From: Tetradesmus obliquus
Lineage: Eukaryota > Chlorophyta > Chlorophyceae > Sphaeropleales > Scenedesmaceae
Assembly: GCA_030272155.1 (NCBI GenBank)
Contig: CP126198.1
Span: 4,836,001 to 4,900,000 of the forward strand
DNA length: 64,000 nt
Direction: 5' to 3'
Positions 34,101-44,288 of the stretch are shown one piece after another; the first letter of the stretch is position 1, and each line of letters begins with the position of its first letter. The position numbers were made by a program, and so were the translations under genes. The notes below the pieces were generated by a model. That model did not search any database. It was given only the letters and a program-made list of their open reading frames with translations, and was not told the DNA's origin.

Positions 34101-36357
34101 CTGCTGTGTGGCAGTGACACCGACACCTTCACCACATGGTGCAACATCCTCAAGCGCGTGCCAGACAGGTGGGGATGAATGCTTGCAGGTCATTTTGTTT
34201 GTGCAGTAGCTCCGCTGCTGTATGGCAGTGACCCCGACACCTTCACCACATGGTGCAACATCCTCGAGCGCGTGCCAGACAGGTGAGAACGCGTGTGCCT
34301 CCCTAACTGCTTGCATGCATAGCAGCTTCACTGCTGTGTGGCGGTGACCCTGACACCTTCACCACATGGTGCAACATCCTCAAGCGCGTGCCAGACAGGT
34401 AAGGATGCTTGGATGGCCAGGTATCCAAACAGTCACAGTTGTAGCTGGGCTGCTGTTTGGCTGCAACTGTACACCTTCACCACCTGCCAGACAGGTCCGC
34501 AGTGAGGGAGTATCACAGAATTTCTTGTGGTGATAAAGGTGTTGATGTATGTGTGGCGGTGACCCTGACACCTTCACCACATGGTGCAACATCCTCAAGC
34601 GCGTGCCAGACAGGTGGGGATGTGTGTGCTAATGAACGTGGCATACTACACCATACTGGGTTTCATACTGGGTTTTAGCTTCCAACAATGTCCTCAAGCA
34701 TGCACCCGTTAGGTAGGAATGGATGCTTCGATGCTGCGGTGCGCTTGCAGCTTGTTGTCTCAAAGGTGTGCCCGACAGGAGATAATATGTGTCCCTCTTC
34801 CCACTTGCTTGCATACATACAGCTGCATTTGCGTCTGTACGTACCCTGTACAGCCGCGCATGCAGCTACTTGTATACAAGCAACCATTTGGGTCTGTACG
34901 TACCCCGTACAGCCGCGCATGCAGCTATTTGTATTCAAGCAAGTGGGAAGGGACGCGTATTTCCCCCTTTCCCAGCTGAATAGTTTCTCCATTTTCTCGC
35001 CGTGCTACTTCTGCCGTTGCACGGTAAGACGCTGGGGCATGCTGCTTTTGCGCTTTGGACCTTTTCTGGTGGCCCCCGCAGCTGCTGCCGCTGCTGCCCT
35101 ACAGCAACAGTATCAACCAAACAACAAGCTGAATTGACATAGCATCCAACTCTCCCATCATGTTTCTTGCGCCCCGCAGCGTGCTGTGGCTGCTGCGCTT
35201 CCCGCCTACAGCAACACCAACACACCAATCACACAACAACAACTAATTCACTCAAAAACTGCCCACCGTGTTTCTTGCGCCCCGCAGCGTGCTGTGGCTG
35301 CTGCGCTTCCCGGCTACAGCAACACCAACACACCAATCACACAACAACAACTAATTCACTGAAAAACTGCCCACCGTGTTTCGTGCGCCCCGCAGCGTGC
35401 TGTGGCTGCTGCGCTTCCCGCCTACAACAACACCAACACACCAATCACACAACAACAACTAATTCACTCAAAAACTGCCCACCGTGTTTCTTGCGCCCCG
35501 CGGCGTGCTGTGGCTGCTGCGCTTCCCGCTCCACAGCAATACCAACACACCAATTACACAACAAATAACGATTTGAACTGTTCAACGTGTTTCTTGCGCC
35601 TCGCAGCGTGCTGTGGCTGCTGCGGTTCCCGCCCTACGGCGAGTCCAACATCCGGCTGTCAGCCGCGCAGCTGGGCGTGGACCCCTCTCGCATCATCTTC
35701 ACTGACGTGGCGCACAAGGACGTGCACATCCGGCGCAGCGGCCTGGCAGACGTGTTTCTGGACACGCCGCTGTGCAACGCACACACCACGGGCTGTGATG
35801 TGCTGTGGGGCGGGTGCCCGATGGTGACGCTGCCGATGGAGCGCATGGCGAGCAGGGTGGCTGCTAGTTTGGCGTATGCTTCAGGCTTGGGGCCGGAGAT
35901 GGTAAGAGCCTTTTCTTTTATATCCATTTCTCATTGCACAGCACAGGACGTGGATGATTAGCTGCTAGTGAGCGCCAGCGCTGCTGTATTGTAGTAGGAG
36001 ATTAATAGCAGACACGAGCACAGCTCACAGCCCAATATCAATTGCGCGGACTGCCGATTGCATCTGTGGCGGTGCCCCCTGGGCAGCCCCTTCTTGTCTC
36101 TAACTCCAAGCATTCTGCTGCAAATTGCTGTGATCATGCAGGTCGTGTCCAGCCAAGCAGAGTACGAGGAGCGCGCCGTGCTGCTGGGCAGCAACCGGCC
36201 GCTGCGCGAGAGCCTGCGTGCACGGCTGGAGTCCACGCGGCTGTCCTGCCCGCTGTTTGACACTGAGGGCTGGGTGCGCAACTTGGAGAAGGTGCTGTTC
36301 AGGATGTGGGACATTCACCTGGAAGGCAAGGGGCCGCGCAGCTTCGAGGTGCAGTGA
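28187..36357 (+). CDS. OGT/SEC: UDP-GlcNAc:protein O-GlcNAc transferase (SEC/OGT type, GT41), 13 exons
   Basis: Exons 28187-28258, 28349-28502, 29096-29199, 29643-29743, 30110-30380, 30683-30805, 30991-31162, 31386-32392, 32741-32990, 33259-33388, 33780-33929, 35607-35901, 36142-36357, giving 1014 residues. The N-terminal half is a run of TPRs ([59 protein letters not shown]). A low-complexity Ala/Gln/Gly insert of about 85 residues interrupts them near residues 390-475. The catalytic half has [67 protein letters not shown] (the UDP-binding Lys), [22 protein letters not shown] and [16 protein letters not shown]. The linker between the two catalytic lobes is short, as in plant SEC and unlike the long insert of animal OGT. 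It O-GlcNAcylates Ser/Thr of nuclear and cytosolic proteins. The first two exons are the least certain. Confidence 0.92.
29963..30494 (+). repeat. copies of both ends of OGT exon 5
   Basis: The exon-5 start ([13 protein letters not shown]) is copied upstream at about 29963-30010 after a ctgcag acceptor, then diverges. The exon-5 3' end ([20 protein letters not shown] plus donor) is copied at about 30432-30494 downstream of the true end at 30380. A CTG run fills 30046-30094. Confidence 0.85.
32582..32740 (+). repeat. upstream in-frame copy of the start of OGT exon 9
   Basis: The copy follows a good acceptor (ctaccgccag) and encodes [20 protein letters not shown] and onward, almost identical to exon 9 at 32741. 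The 159 nt from this acceptor to the true one are fully open and in frame, so use of the upstream acceptor would add 53 residues, with the segment VEV...VADI present twice. Confidence 0.88.
33630..33779 (+). repeat. upstream in-frame copy of the start of OGT exon 11
   Basis: After acceptor catctgcag, the copy encodes [20 protein letters not shown], matching exon 11 ([20 protein letters not shown]). The 150 nt up to the true acceptor are open and in frame, including a CTG tract read as polyAla (33728-33757). Use of this acceptor would insert 50 residues between the two catalytic lobes. Confidence 0.88.
34012..34613 (+). repeat. five copies of the 3' end of OGT exon 11
   Basis: The exon end [15 protein letters not shown] (true end 33929) recurs with ends at about 34053, 34168, 34282, 34398 and 34613. 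The copies at 34115-34168 and 34229-34282 have an ag acceptor (ggcag) and a GT donor. They are 54 nt and match the phase-2 boundary, so they could be spliced in. In the last two the acceptor reads gcgg, and the first is followed by GGAAGA instead of a donor. An extra short fragment lies near 34470-34496. Confidence 0.85.
34781..34945 (+). repeat. two-copy tandem repeat (about 68 bp) in OGT intron 11
   Basis: The unit contains gtctgtacgtacc, gtacagccgcgcatgcagct and a ttgtatacaagcaa-like end, and is present twice. Only intronic sequence is involved. Confidence 0.8.
35163..35606 (+). repeat. array of four 108-bp copies of the start of OGT exon 12
   Basis: The acceptor plus exon start (ccccgcag, then [10 protein letters not shown]) occurs at 35180, 35288, 35396 and 35504 before the true exon at 35607. 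The first four are exactly 108 bp apart. Each is followed by the same aacaccaacacaccaatc / aactaattcact spacer. The fourth copy has cgcgg in place of the cgcag acceptor. In the exon frame each copy reaches a stop in the spacer, so only the last acceptor gives a full protein. Confidence 0.92.
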
Positions 36358-36464
36358 GCACTTCCGCGCTGCAGCAGGAGTTTGGTGCAGGCTGTTTGTC
36401 TGTCCGGCTGCAGCTGCCTGCGCAGCTCTTTGAGATGTCGTATAGCAGAGGCAGCGCCTCACTG

Positions 36465-36880
36465 CTGCCGCGGCTGGAGTCCACGCGGCTGTCCTGCCCG
36501 CTGTTTGACACGGAGGGCTGGGTGCGCAACTTGGAGAAGGTGCTGTTCCGCATGTGGGACATTCACCTGGAAGGTCAGGGGCCCCGCAGCTTCGAGGTGC
36601 AGTGATGCGCAGCAGTGAGGCGCAAAGGTGCAGTGGGGTGCAGCATTGATGCGCAGCAATCGGATGTAGCAGATGCTGCTTTTGTGCTGCAGCCACGACC
36701 CATGCAGCTTCGAGGTGCAGTGAGGCGCAGCACTGCAGCGCAGCTGTTGGGTGTAGCGGATGCTGCAGCCACGGCCTGCTGCAAACTGCAGTGAGCAGGG
36801 CCGGTTGTCTGGTTGCTGCTGCGGCAGGGGCTGGATTGGGGCGGTGCTGTTCCGCATGTGGGACATACACCTGGCACCTG
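36465..36880 (+). repeat. duplicated terminal exon segment of OGT plus remnants
   Basis: Bases 36465-36605 repeat 36226-36357 almost exactly, coding [20 protein letters not shown] and onward to SFEVQ and stop. Further shortened pieces follow at about 36695-36722 (SFEVQ stop region) and 36840-36872 ([10 protein letters not shown] region). They lie 3' of the functional stop codon. Confidence 0.9.
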
Positions 36881-37570
36881 GCATCTTTTGGCAGTGGGCA
36901 GAGTAGTTGGTGTACTGCTTGGGACGCGAGCTGCAGGGGCAGCATGTGCAGGGTTTGTGGTTTTGGGGGGCCACTTTGATGCTAGCCAGGGCTCAACTGC
37001 TGCAGATTGCAGTGGTACAGGCCTCAGAGAGGTGGGTGGGTGTTGATACGCTAAGGCATTCTGTGGCGGTGGCATTGTGCATTACCCGGCGAATAGTACT
37101 ATTATGGCATGATTACTGCGGGTAGGGTGCGAGGACTAGCAGCACTGATGCATTTGGGTGGTGGCGGCTTCTCGCACTGCTGCATCAGGTTTGCCTTTGA
37201 GCTGTGAGCATGCGAAGATAGTTATAGTTGCTGCTGCGCACTTTGGCGCAATTGTGGAGGCACTTCATGGTTTGTGTCAGAGATGTTTCTGCAGCTGCCG
37301 GTGGTGTTGCGGCATGCTGCAGAGACCAGCAGCAAGGTCCAGGTTGGAATATATGCGCGAGCTTGACTAGTGCTGCTGCTGCTGTTGTTGGTGTGGCTGT
37401 AGCAGGCAGCAGCCAGGGGTGCCTCTGAAACAGCCGCTGCTGTTGCGCGGCGCTGGGGCGCTGCTGCTGCTGCTGCTGCTTGCTGGGTGCATGGGATTCC
37501 ACAGGTGTCTGTACTGCTTTCCGAGGGCGTGAGCTGCTGTGCTATGTGCGCTAGCATGCCGCGCGGTTGG

Positions 37571-37651
37571 TATTATATGCATGGCATGGCATCTGTTGTG
37601 TTGGTGACAGGCTCAGGACTGTCACCAACACAACATGCCATGCATATAATA
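37571..37651. repeat. imperfect inverted repeat / hairpin
   Basis: Left arm 37571-37610 (tattatatgcatggcatggc, atctgttgtgttggtgacag) and right arm 37619-37651 pair almost fully, apart from a bulge of about 7 nt in the left arm. The loop is gctcagga. The size and shape resemble a small-RNA precursor or a MITE relic. Confidence 0.85.
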
Positions 37652-38804
37652 CAAGACACTTTGGCATGGCTGCATGCGTGTGTGAAATCTGCACTGCACA
37701 TGTGCAGTGTGTGCCGCCGCCGTTGCCGCTGTTTGGTTGCCTTGCAAAGCTGCTGCAGCAGCAGCAACGCCCTGTGCGCTGCGTTGCAAGCTGCTGCTGC
37801 CGCTGCTGCTGCTGCTGCTGATGGATGTTGGGGTGGCGCAGCAGCATTTGGCAGCAGGCAGGGTGGTGTGGTTTAGGAGATGCAGGCAAGGCTGCAGGCT
37901 TGCAATCTGGTCTGCTTGGGAAAGTGAGAGGTGGCGGTTGGGATGGGAGAGGCCCACCGTAGATGGTGCTGCTGGGGGCGGTAGTAGGCTGGATCGGGCT
38001 GTTTTGAGCTGCATTTGTGGTGTCAGTGCTTGATACGGATGCATGATTCCAATGCGTGGTGTGTCGTCGAGAGGGAAAAACGTGTGTGCGGCATCTGTGA
38101 GCGATGGCGGCCAGAAAAGGCGGCGTGAGGCCTGCCGTGTTTTGGGAGTATACTAGGGCACTGTTTCAGAGGAGGAGGATGAGACCCACGTACGCAGCTA
38201 TAGCTGTACTGCTCCCTCTGTCATTTGAGGTGTTGTGTGCCCAAGGGCATTGGCTGCGGTGTGCTGCATTTGCGCGTGTTGCATGCGCTGCAGGGTTCGT
38301 GCAACACTGCAGCAGCAAAGCACGGCTTGCAGTGCAATGCACATGCTCCTGCTGTTCTCTTGCAGGCACAACCTGCGGCTAGCAGGGGGTGTGCAGGCAC
38401 TGGGAGGCAAGGCAAGCCCCCCCTGCATGCAAGCGCTAGGTGCAGCCTGTTGCTGTTCGGTGTTTACAGTTCACGGGCCGTGACCAGGCTCTTTCTGCAG
38501 TGGCTAGTATTCTGTGCATGCGTGCGCCAGCAGCAGCAGCTGACTCACAGCTGAAGAAGTTGGGAGGAGGGAGGGAGCAGGGCAGTCAGCAGGCTTGCCG
38601 GCTGCAGCTGCTGCTGGTGGGCTGGCTGCTGTTGCTGCTGGCTGCTGCTGGCGGGCTTGCTGCTGCTGACTTGTTTGGGTGGGGCTATGGTTGTTAGGGC
38701 TGGGCTGCGGCTGTGCAGCAGCTGTTTAATGCACTACTACTTGCCGGGATGGCAGGTGTCCGTGAGGCTGCTAACACGCAACTGCTGGATGATGGTGAAC
38801 AGCA

Positions 38805-38838
38805 GCAGCAGCTGTCGTTCGCGAACGACAGCTGCTGC
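38805..38838. repeat. perfect 34-bp palindrome
   Basis: Each half is 17 nt, centred between 38821 and 38822 (core gtcgttcgcgaacgac), flanked by CAG/CTG-rich DNA. Confidence 0.9.
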
Positions 38839-41776
38839 GGCTGCTGCTGCTGGCAGCAGCCGCTCTTTCGCATCTGTTAGAGGCAGCGTAGGTGTGCTGG
38901 CTGGTGCAGCAGCAGCAGCAGCACAGCTGCGCCTGCATACATGCATTCCACTGCTTGCTGCAATTGCATGGTGCAACGTCGTTGCTCAAGGCAGATACTT
39001 CAGAACTGCATGCGTGCTTGTTGCTCCTGGTGCATCTGCAGTGATGCTGCCTGTGTGTAAGTCTGTGTTGCATTGCTAGAGTCGCCAAACCCCCTGCACT
39101 GTTTGGCTGTGTGGGGCGCCCAGGTATGCCCTGTTTGTGTTATGTCACTATGTCACTTTTCATGTTACGTGTCAGTGCGGATGGCGCACAGGCCTGCTGG
39201 TATGACTGGCATGAACCCACTGTGTTGGTCCGGCCTTTGTTCGAATGTAGTGGACTGCTTTTGACACAACTGAAAAAGGGCGGGAGCCGTGGCACTCTCA
39301 CAACCCGAGTTTTAATAGGGTTGGCCCGGCCACACTGCAACACTCTCATCTAGACGTATCGCACAGCATTGTTGGCAGAGTGGGCAATCCTTTTGCGTGC
39401 AGGTTGCCTATCTACTTAGACGGCTGTGGAATGTGTTGTGTTGCTTGATAGGGAGCACTGGCGTTTCAGACATTGCTGGCTTGGGTGTTGTCAATGCATG
39501 CAGTGGGGGATTGCAGCTCTGCTTCTGCTGCTGCTGCTTTGGCTGAAGGTGCCTGGCCACCGCGCTGCTGCTGCTGCTTGTGCTGCCACAGCAGCTTCAG
39601 ACAGCAGCAGCCGTGCGCAATCTGACTGTGCGGCAGCCTTGCCGCATTGCAACCTTGCCGCAATCCATGGCTCAAAACTGCTTCTGACCTGCTTTGCCTC
39701 GTATGCATTGCCTCGTTGAAGGTTTGTGTGCAAACTATTAGCACAGCAGGCTGTGTTACATCGCTCGCGCATCTGGTGCGACCTGTGGCTTGCTGGCTGT
39801 ACTGCACAGAGCATACTGCAGAGGCTGCTGCCGACTAAACTCAGAGCTGTAATGAGCAGCCTGGCAGTAGCAGTGGGGCCTCATGTGCTTTTGCTGCAAG
39901 CATGCGCCTGGCAAGACTTTGTGCTAGCGTATCCCACAGGGATGTTGCACTGCTCGTGCATCATATGTCTTGCTAACAGGTCAGCCGACTCGTGTGTCTG
40001 CAGCTGCCAGGTGTGGCAGCCGACTGTGCTCAGGGAATGCATGCGGTGTTGCCGTGTTGCTCAGCTTGCACTGCGCCCACATACTATTCGGATTGTTAGC
40101 ACACCTGCCTAGCTGGGGTATTATTGCTCTTGGGCTCTTTGGTAGTTTGTGATAGGCAGATTGAGCGCACCCTAGCTGGGCGTGGGTGCCAGACACGCTG
40201 TGCAGATTGCTATGCTGCATTGCATGTGTGCGCACACCTTCTGCTGTCTCTTATGTTGCCAGCGCTGTCACTTGACGGACTCTAGGTGACGCCCCGCACG
40301 CACTTTAAGCGCAGGCCGACAGGCTGTCAGCTGCAGGCGCCAGCGTTGCTTGCTGCTGTGCATACATGTGTGAAGGGGTGCATGGCGCTACTGGTGTGAT
40401 GCACAGTATTGCCGTGCACGTAGCAACAGGGTGTGGTGCTACTTTGAGACGCTTTGGTGCTGCTGCGTGTTGGTGTTGGGATGTTGCTGCTGGGGAGGCA
40501 TGTCGATACTATGCATATTATACATAGGCTGTTTGTTGCAGAGGCTGTCCTTTAACAGCAGCAATGTTTTGGGCTAGCCAGTGCGCAATGCAGTGCTCAT
40601 GCCATCTAGGTATGCGACCGACAGCATGCATGACGTGGCGCGCGCTGTGCTCTGTACTGCTCGGGGGCAGGTGGGAGCGGGGGCGTTTCGTCTTGCACAG
40701 TTCAGCGAATGAACGAAGAGTTTGCCGATGGAGTGCTGGCTTGCCTGCTTGCGCGAGGGTTGTATGGATCAGAATGCCTGCACGTGTCTTTGTCTGACTG
40801 GAGATGTGACTAGCATGATGTGCGCCAGAGCAGCCTGATTGTTCGGCTTGATTTGGAACCTGGATGTGCTTGGCTGCAGCAGCAGGGCTGGCCTGAGCAC
40901 CCGTCAGTGCGCACAGGGCAAGTGGTTCCACTGCTAGTAAAAGCTGTCCTTGGCTGTCCGTACGGTGCGACTGAGATGCTGCAAGCAGCAGCAGTCTTTC
41001 TGTAGCTCAGCAGGGGCAGCCTCATGCTCTTTGGCTACAGCAGTTGTGCCCGCTTGCAGCTTTAGGGTGCAGACTTGCATGCTGGCTGCACAACGTGGAG
41101 TGCTGTGTTATGTGTGGCCGTCCTGGCTCCTCTGTGTTGGTGGGTTTCACGCGTGTGCGGCAGCCTAGATGCCTGTGTATGCATGCTTTGCTCTTGTACC
41201 GTCGCGCACACGCATATATAGGAAGCGCTGTGTTGAATAGGGACGATCCTGTAAGTGCTGGAAGTGCCACATGGGCAGACGGCGTGTGCCGATGCGCGAG
41301 GAAGCTTGTATTATGCAACCTATACATCTGGTAGCCGCCATTTCAGGCGTTGACTTTTGGTGCCGCGCGCATCCTTGTAGGTTCAAAGGAGCGCTGGCTT
41401 TCTGTCTGTCACATTTGTGCACATGTGTTGCGTCCAGTGTGCATTTTTGGGCTGTTGCTTCTGGTGTATATCCTGCGGCCCGATGTTCCCGTGCTAGTGG
41501 TTGTCTGCTGATGCTGCTGCAGTGCTGATCTGCATGCTCCTGAAGAGTGATGTGTCTGAGGGTCAGCGAGTGGCTGTTGCAAGGGTTTTGGGCAACCAAT
41601 GCATGTGAGATGTGCGTGACACCTGCTGCCTCGCGCCTAAGCAGGAAACGGCGCTGTTGTCTGCTGATTGTTTGATGGGCGAGGGGGTTGCTCTGCTAAA
41701 TTAGGCGCGTTTGGATGACACGGGGCTGTCCCCGTCATGTAACCCTGCTGGTATGAACGTATCAGGTCGCAACTGA

Positions 41777-41829
41777 GTGTAAAGATGGACATTGTAGCAT
41801 GGAAAAGCAAAGCTGCACACCTTCAAGCA
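41777..41829 (+). repeat. dispersed repeat copy, pair of 984-1036
   Basis: Direct-orientation match to 984-1036, sharing gtgtaaagatgga, tagcatg, aaagctgc and caccttcaagca. See that entry. Confidence 0.5.
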
Positions 41830-42153
41830 AAGAGTGTGCAGTATGATATCATTGCTATGCTTGTGTTACCAGCACTATCAGTTTCAAGCCAGCAACTTTC
41901 GCTGATAAGCTCAAATGTCACTGACATTCCCTGAGGGCTGCACAGATCTGCTGCCCTCTAGAGGGCTATTCCAAACCCAAGGTCCGCTGGGGCTGCCAGT
42001 CCTATATAGTATATACAGCTGTAGCAGCAAGCGCTCGCAGCTCGTGCATCGCGGCATAGCACGCTGTGTTGCCTTGCTGTACAGCAGCAACACATGTGGT
42101 GACCAATGGTCCTTGGGCACTGGGTGCTTTGTGCCCTTGACTTTCAAAAAGCG

Positions 42154-42245
42154 TTATGACACGCTCCAGTGCGCCCCTTGCATGTCGCCTGGCACCTGGC
42201 GGTGCTTGGGTGCTGGCCGGGCCTCGTGCACTGCTGCAACTGCCA
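42154..42245 (-). repeat. complete second copy of the PITHD1 terminal exon
   Basis: Just downstream of the stop at 42266, the coding part of exon 6 is repeated: VHEARPAPKHRQVPGDMQGA, then HWSVS and stop, against VYEARPVPKDHQVPGDMQGS in the gene. The copy is still open in the right frame. A shorter third piece lies at about 42098-42153. Confidence 0.9.
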
Positions 42246-42265
42246 CCTTTAAAATTCAAAAGGCG

Positions 42266-44288
42266 TTATGACACGCTCCAATGTGAGCCCTGCATGTCCC
42301 CTGGTACTTGGTGGTCCTTGGGTACAGGGCGGGCCTCATACACTGCCTCCACTGCCCGCCGCTGGCGCTGCAGTGCACGCAACAACAACAGGAATGGAAA
42401 TAAGACGCAATCCAGCACAACCCGGTGGCAATCATTGCCATCGCCGTGGCCATCATTAAATGATGGCATAATGTCGCTGCTGCTGTTGCAAGCTGCATGT
42501 GACTGAATGCAGCGGCTGCTGCAGGCAAATGTGCAACACACTGCAATTGGTGCCTGCTGCCGCACCTCAGAGTACTCCCCCTTGAGCCCCACAAAGTGGA
42601 TTTCGCACTGCTCTGCCCCAAAAGTTCCAGGAAAGTGCAGGTCCAGCGAGTGCACGCCGCTGAACTTGGCAACCCTGCAGGCGCAACAGAACCAAAATAT
42701 TTGTGTTACATAACACACTCGAGCACGGTGCAGCTTGACTGCGTGTGGTTGCAGGACACCACATGCTGAACTTGGCGCCCCTGCAGATGCAGCACCACCA
42801 GACACAACTCATGCAGGCAAGGTGCAGCTTCACTGTGGCATGCGGTTGCACAGCATAGATTGAGCTTGGAAACCCTGCAGACACAGCGTCACCAAACATT
42901 ACATGTTTTGGCACGATGCAGCTGGACTGCGGCATGCAGTTGCAGCACAGCACAGGCTGAACTAGGACCCTCAATTCCGCCAAGTTGCCATCCTGCACTA
43001 TGTATATACATATACAGGGTAGTATATAACAACCCTAAAGATGCAGCAGCACCACCACAGCAAGCCTCGCTGCCTGGGCTACTCCAGGCGAAGGCGATCC
43101 CTACGCATCAAAATCGCCGTCCCAAAACAAGAGATAATGAAAGGTAAAACATGCCAAACAGCACAAAACCACAAGCTGTAGACTTGTTTTGCTCACTGTG
43201 TGGGGTACTCCAGGCTGCCGTCGTTGTCCTGCTGCAGGTCCCACTCCTGCAGGGGGGCCATGCTGGAGATGCTGGCAAAGTCCAGGTCATCGCGGTTGAT
43301 GAAGCTGCAGGGCATGCACGGATGTCGTACTGAGGGAGAGCTTCCAGCTGAAAAGAACAGCGCGACTCAGGAATAAGGAAGGACACAAGTCAGGCTGGGA
43401 ACATCATGCATTTGCTTTTGACAATTTGACGCGCATTTGCTGCCGTGTTCTGTGGCGGATGTGTGGCATGCGCGATGTGTGGCACACTGCTGCTGCCTCC
43501 GCTTTTAATACACAAATTTCAAAGCTGGCAGGGCTGCTGCTCACGCGCGCATCTTGCTGGGTGCTGAGCCTCCGCTGCCGCCTATGACGCAGATTGCCTT
43601 CAGCTTCACTGCCCCGTCAAACCTGCAACACAGCAACAGGTGCAGCACAGCAGCACGTCAGGCATGCACAATGACGACCTGGGCAAGCGCTCTTACACTG
43701 GAGTTTGGCATGCGCAGCCGTGAAACATTGCAGAAGGAGATGCACATAGCTGCTGCAATTGACCGCATGTGGGTCGGTAGATAGCCAGGCTGATTGTGCA
43801 CTGCTGTGCTTGCAGCAGCACTACTGCTGGCAGAAGCAGTACAAACAAGCATACATGCATTGCCGCAACTCTACATCCACGCGGACTCAAGCCCTTACTC
43901 TCCTTAATCGACAAGCTGCTGTAAATTTGCGCTAATCGCAACCACAGTCTCTCACGGGATGTGCAGCAGCAACTCGGCATCGTCAGGGTCACTCCGCAGC
44001 GGGTTGTCTGTTGCCTGCGTCCTCTGCGCCCAGGCTTTGAATACGTTCTTGCAGGAGCCATCCACGTCTTCGTTTAAGCACCTGATCTGCGGACACGGAA
44101 GCACGGCAGTGCCAGGGTTGTGCAGCAGCAGTAGTGCACAGGCAAGCAAATCTAGTGCATGGCCAATTGCTCTCCAGTCACTTGCTTACGTGCAGCTGGT
44201 CTATGTGCTTGTAAAGCGAGTAGGCTGGACCGCAGTCAGCTGCTTCACAGTCGTGATCATGTGAGCAACATGCTCCTGTTGGCGGCAT
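42266..44288 (-). CDS. PITHD1: PITH domain-containing protein (PITHD1 orthologue), 6 exons
   Basis: Exons in transcript order: 44288-44190, 44086-43956, 43622-43545, 43304-43197, 42674-42566, 42367-42266, giving 208 residues, close to human PITHD1 (211). Start MPPTGACCSHDHDCEAAD resembles the His/Cys-rich family N-terminus. Then come AYSLYKHIDQLHIRCLNED, VFKAW, DDAELLLHIPF, VKLKAICVIGG, APSKMRAFINRDDLDF, LQEWDL, LEYPTQVAKFSGV, LDLHFPGTFGAEQCEIHFVG, LKGEYSE and VYEARPVPKDH. The PITH domain is a beta-sandwich that in other proteins is fused to thioredoxin and binds the proteasome; a proteasome-linked cytosolic role is inferred. Divergent from URM1. Confidence 0.93.
42769..42975 (-). repeat. partial copies of the start of PITHD1 exon 5
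   Basis: The acceptor plus exon start (ctgcag, then VAKFS region) at 42674 is echoed at about 42769-42790, 42862-42882 and 42955-42970 in the upstream intron, with tgcagctt...gcatgcggttgca spacers repeated between them. Confidence 0.7.

Larger units (their letters stand above)
36358..42265. other. 5.9-kb gene-poor stretch
   Basis: Besides the exon-13 copies, no gene is supported. Open frames up to about 140 codons occur, but their composition (Cys/Ala/Leu or Gln/Ser from CTG runs read in several frames) is that of triplet repeats. Contents of note are hairpins at 37571-37651, 38805-38838 and 41715-41738, and a dispersed repeat copy at 41777. Confidence 0.45.

Noticed and set aside
35163-35606. 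Regular 108-bp repeats resembling a CRISPR or satellite array
   Set aside because: The units are copies of the OGT exon 12 start with its acceptor, and spacers are repeated rather than unique; the genome is eukaryotic.
38440-39079. Leu/Ala-rich frames that look like membrane proteins
   Set aside because: Products of CTG/GCT triplet runs; the frame is broken by repeats and shows no splice structure or homology.
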